Positions 5,186 to 6,988 of a stretch of 6,988 nucleotides of DNA are shown here, piece by piece. The position numbers and the translations under genes were made by a program. The notes beneath the pieces were generated by a model. That model made no database searches, was not told the origin of the DNA, and worked only from the letters and a program-made list of their open reading frames with translations. This stretch comes from Desulfurobacterium sp. (GTDB taxonomy: Bacteria > Aquificota > Aquificia > Desulfurobacteriales > Desulfurobacteriaceae), in the NCBI GenBank assembly GCA_003978805.1, contig QNYI01000128.1, positions 1 through 6,988 on the forward strand. Direction: 5' to 3'. Position 1 is the stretch's first letter, and each line of letters starts with the position of its first letter.

Positions 5186-6988
5186 TTAAAAGTAAGTTCC
5201 CATTCCGAAGTGCCACTCAGAAGAGCTCTCCCCGGTTCTCCTATCAAGCTTCCATCCGAGGTCAAGTCTTATGGGCCCCATAGGCGTAAGAACCCTTAAG
5301 CCGATACCTGCAGACTTCCTCATATCCCCAAAATCGTACTTATCCCACCAACCTCCGCCAACGTCTACAAAAGCTATAAGCCTCAGCATCTTGGTTACGT
5401 CATAGCCGACTTCAAAGTTAAAGATGAGCTCCCTGTTCGCTCCTTCCGGATCCCCGTTTTCATCCTTTGGTCCCGCCTCTCCCCACTGGAATCCCCTTAC
5501 AGTCGTATCTCCTCCCACGTAGAAACGGTAGTCAATCGGCAGTTTCTCCGTCCCCCCGAAGGCAGAGGCGTAACCGACCTTAGCGTGGAAAGAGGCCACA
5601 AAGGGGAGCTCAAAACTTACGGGAAGGTCGTTCAGGTTAAAGTAGTAGGCATACTCTCCGATGAGCTTGTAGAACTCCTCATCACCCCCAAGGAAGTCAG
5701 AGGCAAGCTGAGTAGTAACCCTAAAGTAGTTACCTTTGTGTGGAAGGAACCTGTTATCCCTCAGGTCCCTTGAAACGTAAGTCGTGAGCATCCCTACCTT
5801 CGTTACTCCCTCCTCATCTTTTACAATGTCCGGCGCATCCTCGTCAATATCCGTAATCTTATCCCTCTCTATGAGGTATCCTAAACCTACTTTCCAGTCT
5901 TCCCATATCCTCCGGGAGACCATAGAAGAGAACCCTGTCCTTCTACTGGTGTAGGTAAAGTACTCCGTATACCTGTTATAAAGCCCTAAGGAGAGGGTTT
6001 GAGGTTTATCAAGCCACCAGCGGTGTTTATAGTTAAGGTCAAAGTAAAAGACTCTTGCTCCTGCCTGTAAAGAGATAGAACCCGAATCTCCCGTTCCAAA
6101 GAGGTTACCCTTTGAGAGGCTAACCATTGCAACGAGCTTTGAGACGGAACTGTAACCGGCACCAACGGAAAACATACCCGTCAGCCTTTCCTCAACGTTA
6201 ACGTCCACATCAACCTTGTTGCCCTCAACAACTCTCGGCTTTACGCTAACGTTTTCAAAGTAACCGGTGTTAAAGAGCCTTCTTATAGACCTTTCAAGCC
6301 TAACGGTGTTAAAGACCCCGGTCTCGTAAAGGTCAAGCTCCCTCCTTATAGTCCTGTCCCTTGTAGCAACGTTGCCGGTTATGTTTATCCAACGAACGTA
6401 TGCCCTATCTCCCTCGTGAATGTGGAAGATTACGTCGGCAGTATGACTTTCTGGGTGGACTTTTACTTCCGGAACGGCAACGGCAAAGATGTACCCGAGC
6501 TCACCGTACTTCTTGACTATACGGTTAGAGAGCTTCTTAACAAGGGCTTGGTTGAAGGTTTTTCCGGGACGAACCTTCTTAAAGAGCTTTAAGAGCTCCC
6601 TTGACGAAAACAGGGTGTTCCCTTTAAAAACTATCCTGCCAAACCTATAGGGCTCTCCCTCCCTCTCTATCGTATAGATAACCTTGTAGCAGTCTCCCTT
6701 CTCCTTAACCACTTCCGGCTTCCCGACTTCTACATCAAGGTATCCCCTGCTGTGGTAGAGCTCCTTTATCCTTTCAACGTCCTCTTCAAGGTTATCCGCA
6801 GATAGAGGAGCCGTAAACCTCAAGTGAAGTATAGATTTCTCCTTAGTCTCAAGGACGTCCTTTATGTCTCCCGAGCTGATTGCCCTGTTTCCTCTTATTT
6901 CTATGGAGCAGACGTTGGCCTTGTGTCCCTCCTCTATTACAAAGGTAGCAACCGCTTTCGTAGGAGATGTCCTATCTATGGTGTAGAA
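5186..6988 (-). CDS. bamA: Outer-membrane protein assembly factor BamA (5' end cut off by window)
   Basis: BamA is the Omp85-family core of the Bam complex, folding and inserting beta-barrel proteins into the outer membrane. The frame is open from the right edge to the TAA at 5188-5186, giving 600 visible residues. Usual full length is about 750-800, so the signal peptide and the first POTRA domains are missing. The TTG at 6823-6821 is an internal Leu: the 55 residues before it carry clear POTRA sequence (IEIRGNRAISSGDIKDVLE, visible 29-47). Three full POTRA repeats are visible (about 24-110, 112-192, 196-266), each with a GN motif and a closing GYxxxxV-type turn: IRGNRAISS/GYLDVEV, FKGNTLFSS/GYIFAVAV, ITGNVATRD/GYFENVSV. 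The barrel (about 271-600) has the loop-6 motif VRGF (497-500) and the plug-strand-like LRDNRFLPHKGNYF (409-422), and ends in the beta-signal EWHFGMGTYF with terminal Phe. Any promoter of the operon lies beyond the window. TamA is a less likely alternative because skp and lpxD follow. Confidence 0.96.
   Translation of the reverse strand, partial: FYTIDRTSPTKAVATFVIEEGHKANVCSIEIRGNRAISSGDIKDVLETKEKSILHLRFTAPLSADNLEEDVERIKELYHSRGYLDVEVGKPEVVKEKGDCYKVIYTIEREGEPYRFGRIVFKGNTLFSSRELLKLFKKVRPGKTFNQALVKKLSNRIVKKYGELGYIFAVAVPEVKVHPESHTADVIFHIHEGDRAYVRWINITGNVATRDRTIRRELDLYETGVFNTVRLERSIRRLFNTGYFENVSVKPRVVEGNKVDVDVNVEERLTGMFSVGAGYSSVSKLVAMVSLSKGNLFGTGDSGSISLQAGARVFYFDLNYKHRWWLDKPQTLSLGLYNRYTEYFTYTSRRTGFSSMVSRRIWEDWKVGLGYLIERDKITDIDEDAPDIVKDEEGVTKVGMLTTYVSRDLRDNRFLPHKGNYFRVTTQLASDFLGGDEEFYKLIGEYAYYFNLNDLPVSFELPFVASFHAKVGYASAFGGTEKLPIDYRFYVGGDTTVRGFQWGEAGPKDENGDPEGANRELIFNFEVGYDVTKMLRLIAFVDVGGGWWDKYDFGDMRKSAGIGLRVLTPMGPIRLDLGWKLDRRTGESSSEWHFGMGTYF

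Noticed and set aside
5166..5216. Upstream ATG at 5216 as the skp start
   Set aside because: It would overlap bamA by about 31 bases and place 17 polar residues before an intact signal peptide, while the ATG at 5165 has a strong ribosome binding site at 8-nt spacing.

Overview
The window looks like a stretch of chromosome from a thermophilic, diderm (LPS-bearing) bacterium. Proteins are rich in Lys and Glu, arginine is mostly AGG/AGA, ATA is common for Ile, genes are packed with almost no spacers, and each coding strand is purine-rich. Together with an anaerobe-type flavodiiron protein and a BamA/Skp/LpxD envelope cluster, this fits the Aquificota, with Desulfurobacteriaceae (Thermovibrio/Desulfurobacterium-like) as my best guess. 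The assignment is an inference from style; there is no rRNA or other marker gene here.

Layout: six protein genes in two converging blocks. The plus-strand block (1-2693) holds the 3' part of an NFACT/RqcH (Rqc2 homologue) gene that runs in from the left edge. It is followed 36 bases later by a complete class A flavodiiron protein (FprA family). The minus-strand block, read right to left (6988 down to 2690), is bamA (5' end beyond the right edge), skp/ompH, lpxD, and a GH114/TM1410-family glycoside-hydrolase-like lipoprotein. Gaps within this block are 20 nt, a 4-nt ATGA overlap, and 8 nt, so it is almost certainly one transcript. The two blocks meet with their stop codons interlocked in a single TTAA at 2690-2693, exactly where the purine-rich strand switches from plus to minus.

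How the genes work together: BamA folds outer-membrane proteins, Skp chaperones them across the periplasm, and LpxD makes the acylated glucosamine precursor of lipid A. The minus block is therefore an outer-membrane construction operon. The GH114-like lipoprotein at its end is the least expected member and suggests a surface-glycan processing job tied to envelope assembly. On the plus side, RqcH tags stalled nascent chains on split 50S subunits and the flavodiiron protein removes O2 or NO. Their link may be no more than shared transcription under stress.

No tRNA, rRNA, CRISPR array, insertion sequence, prophage or riboswitch is visible, and no gene-free stretch exceeds 40 bases. The window is mostly ordinary core genome. 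The points worth a second look are the GH114 lipoprotein in a bam-skp-lpxD operon, two strong inverted repeats inside the flavodiiron gene, an in-phase A AAA AAG slippery site in the NFACT gene, the interlocked convergent stops, and several start sites that naive calling would get wrong.
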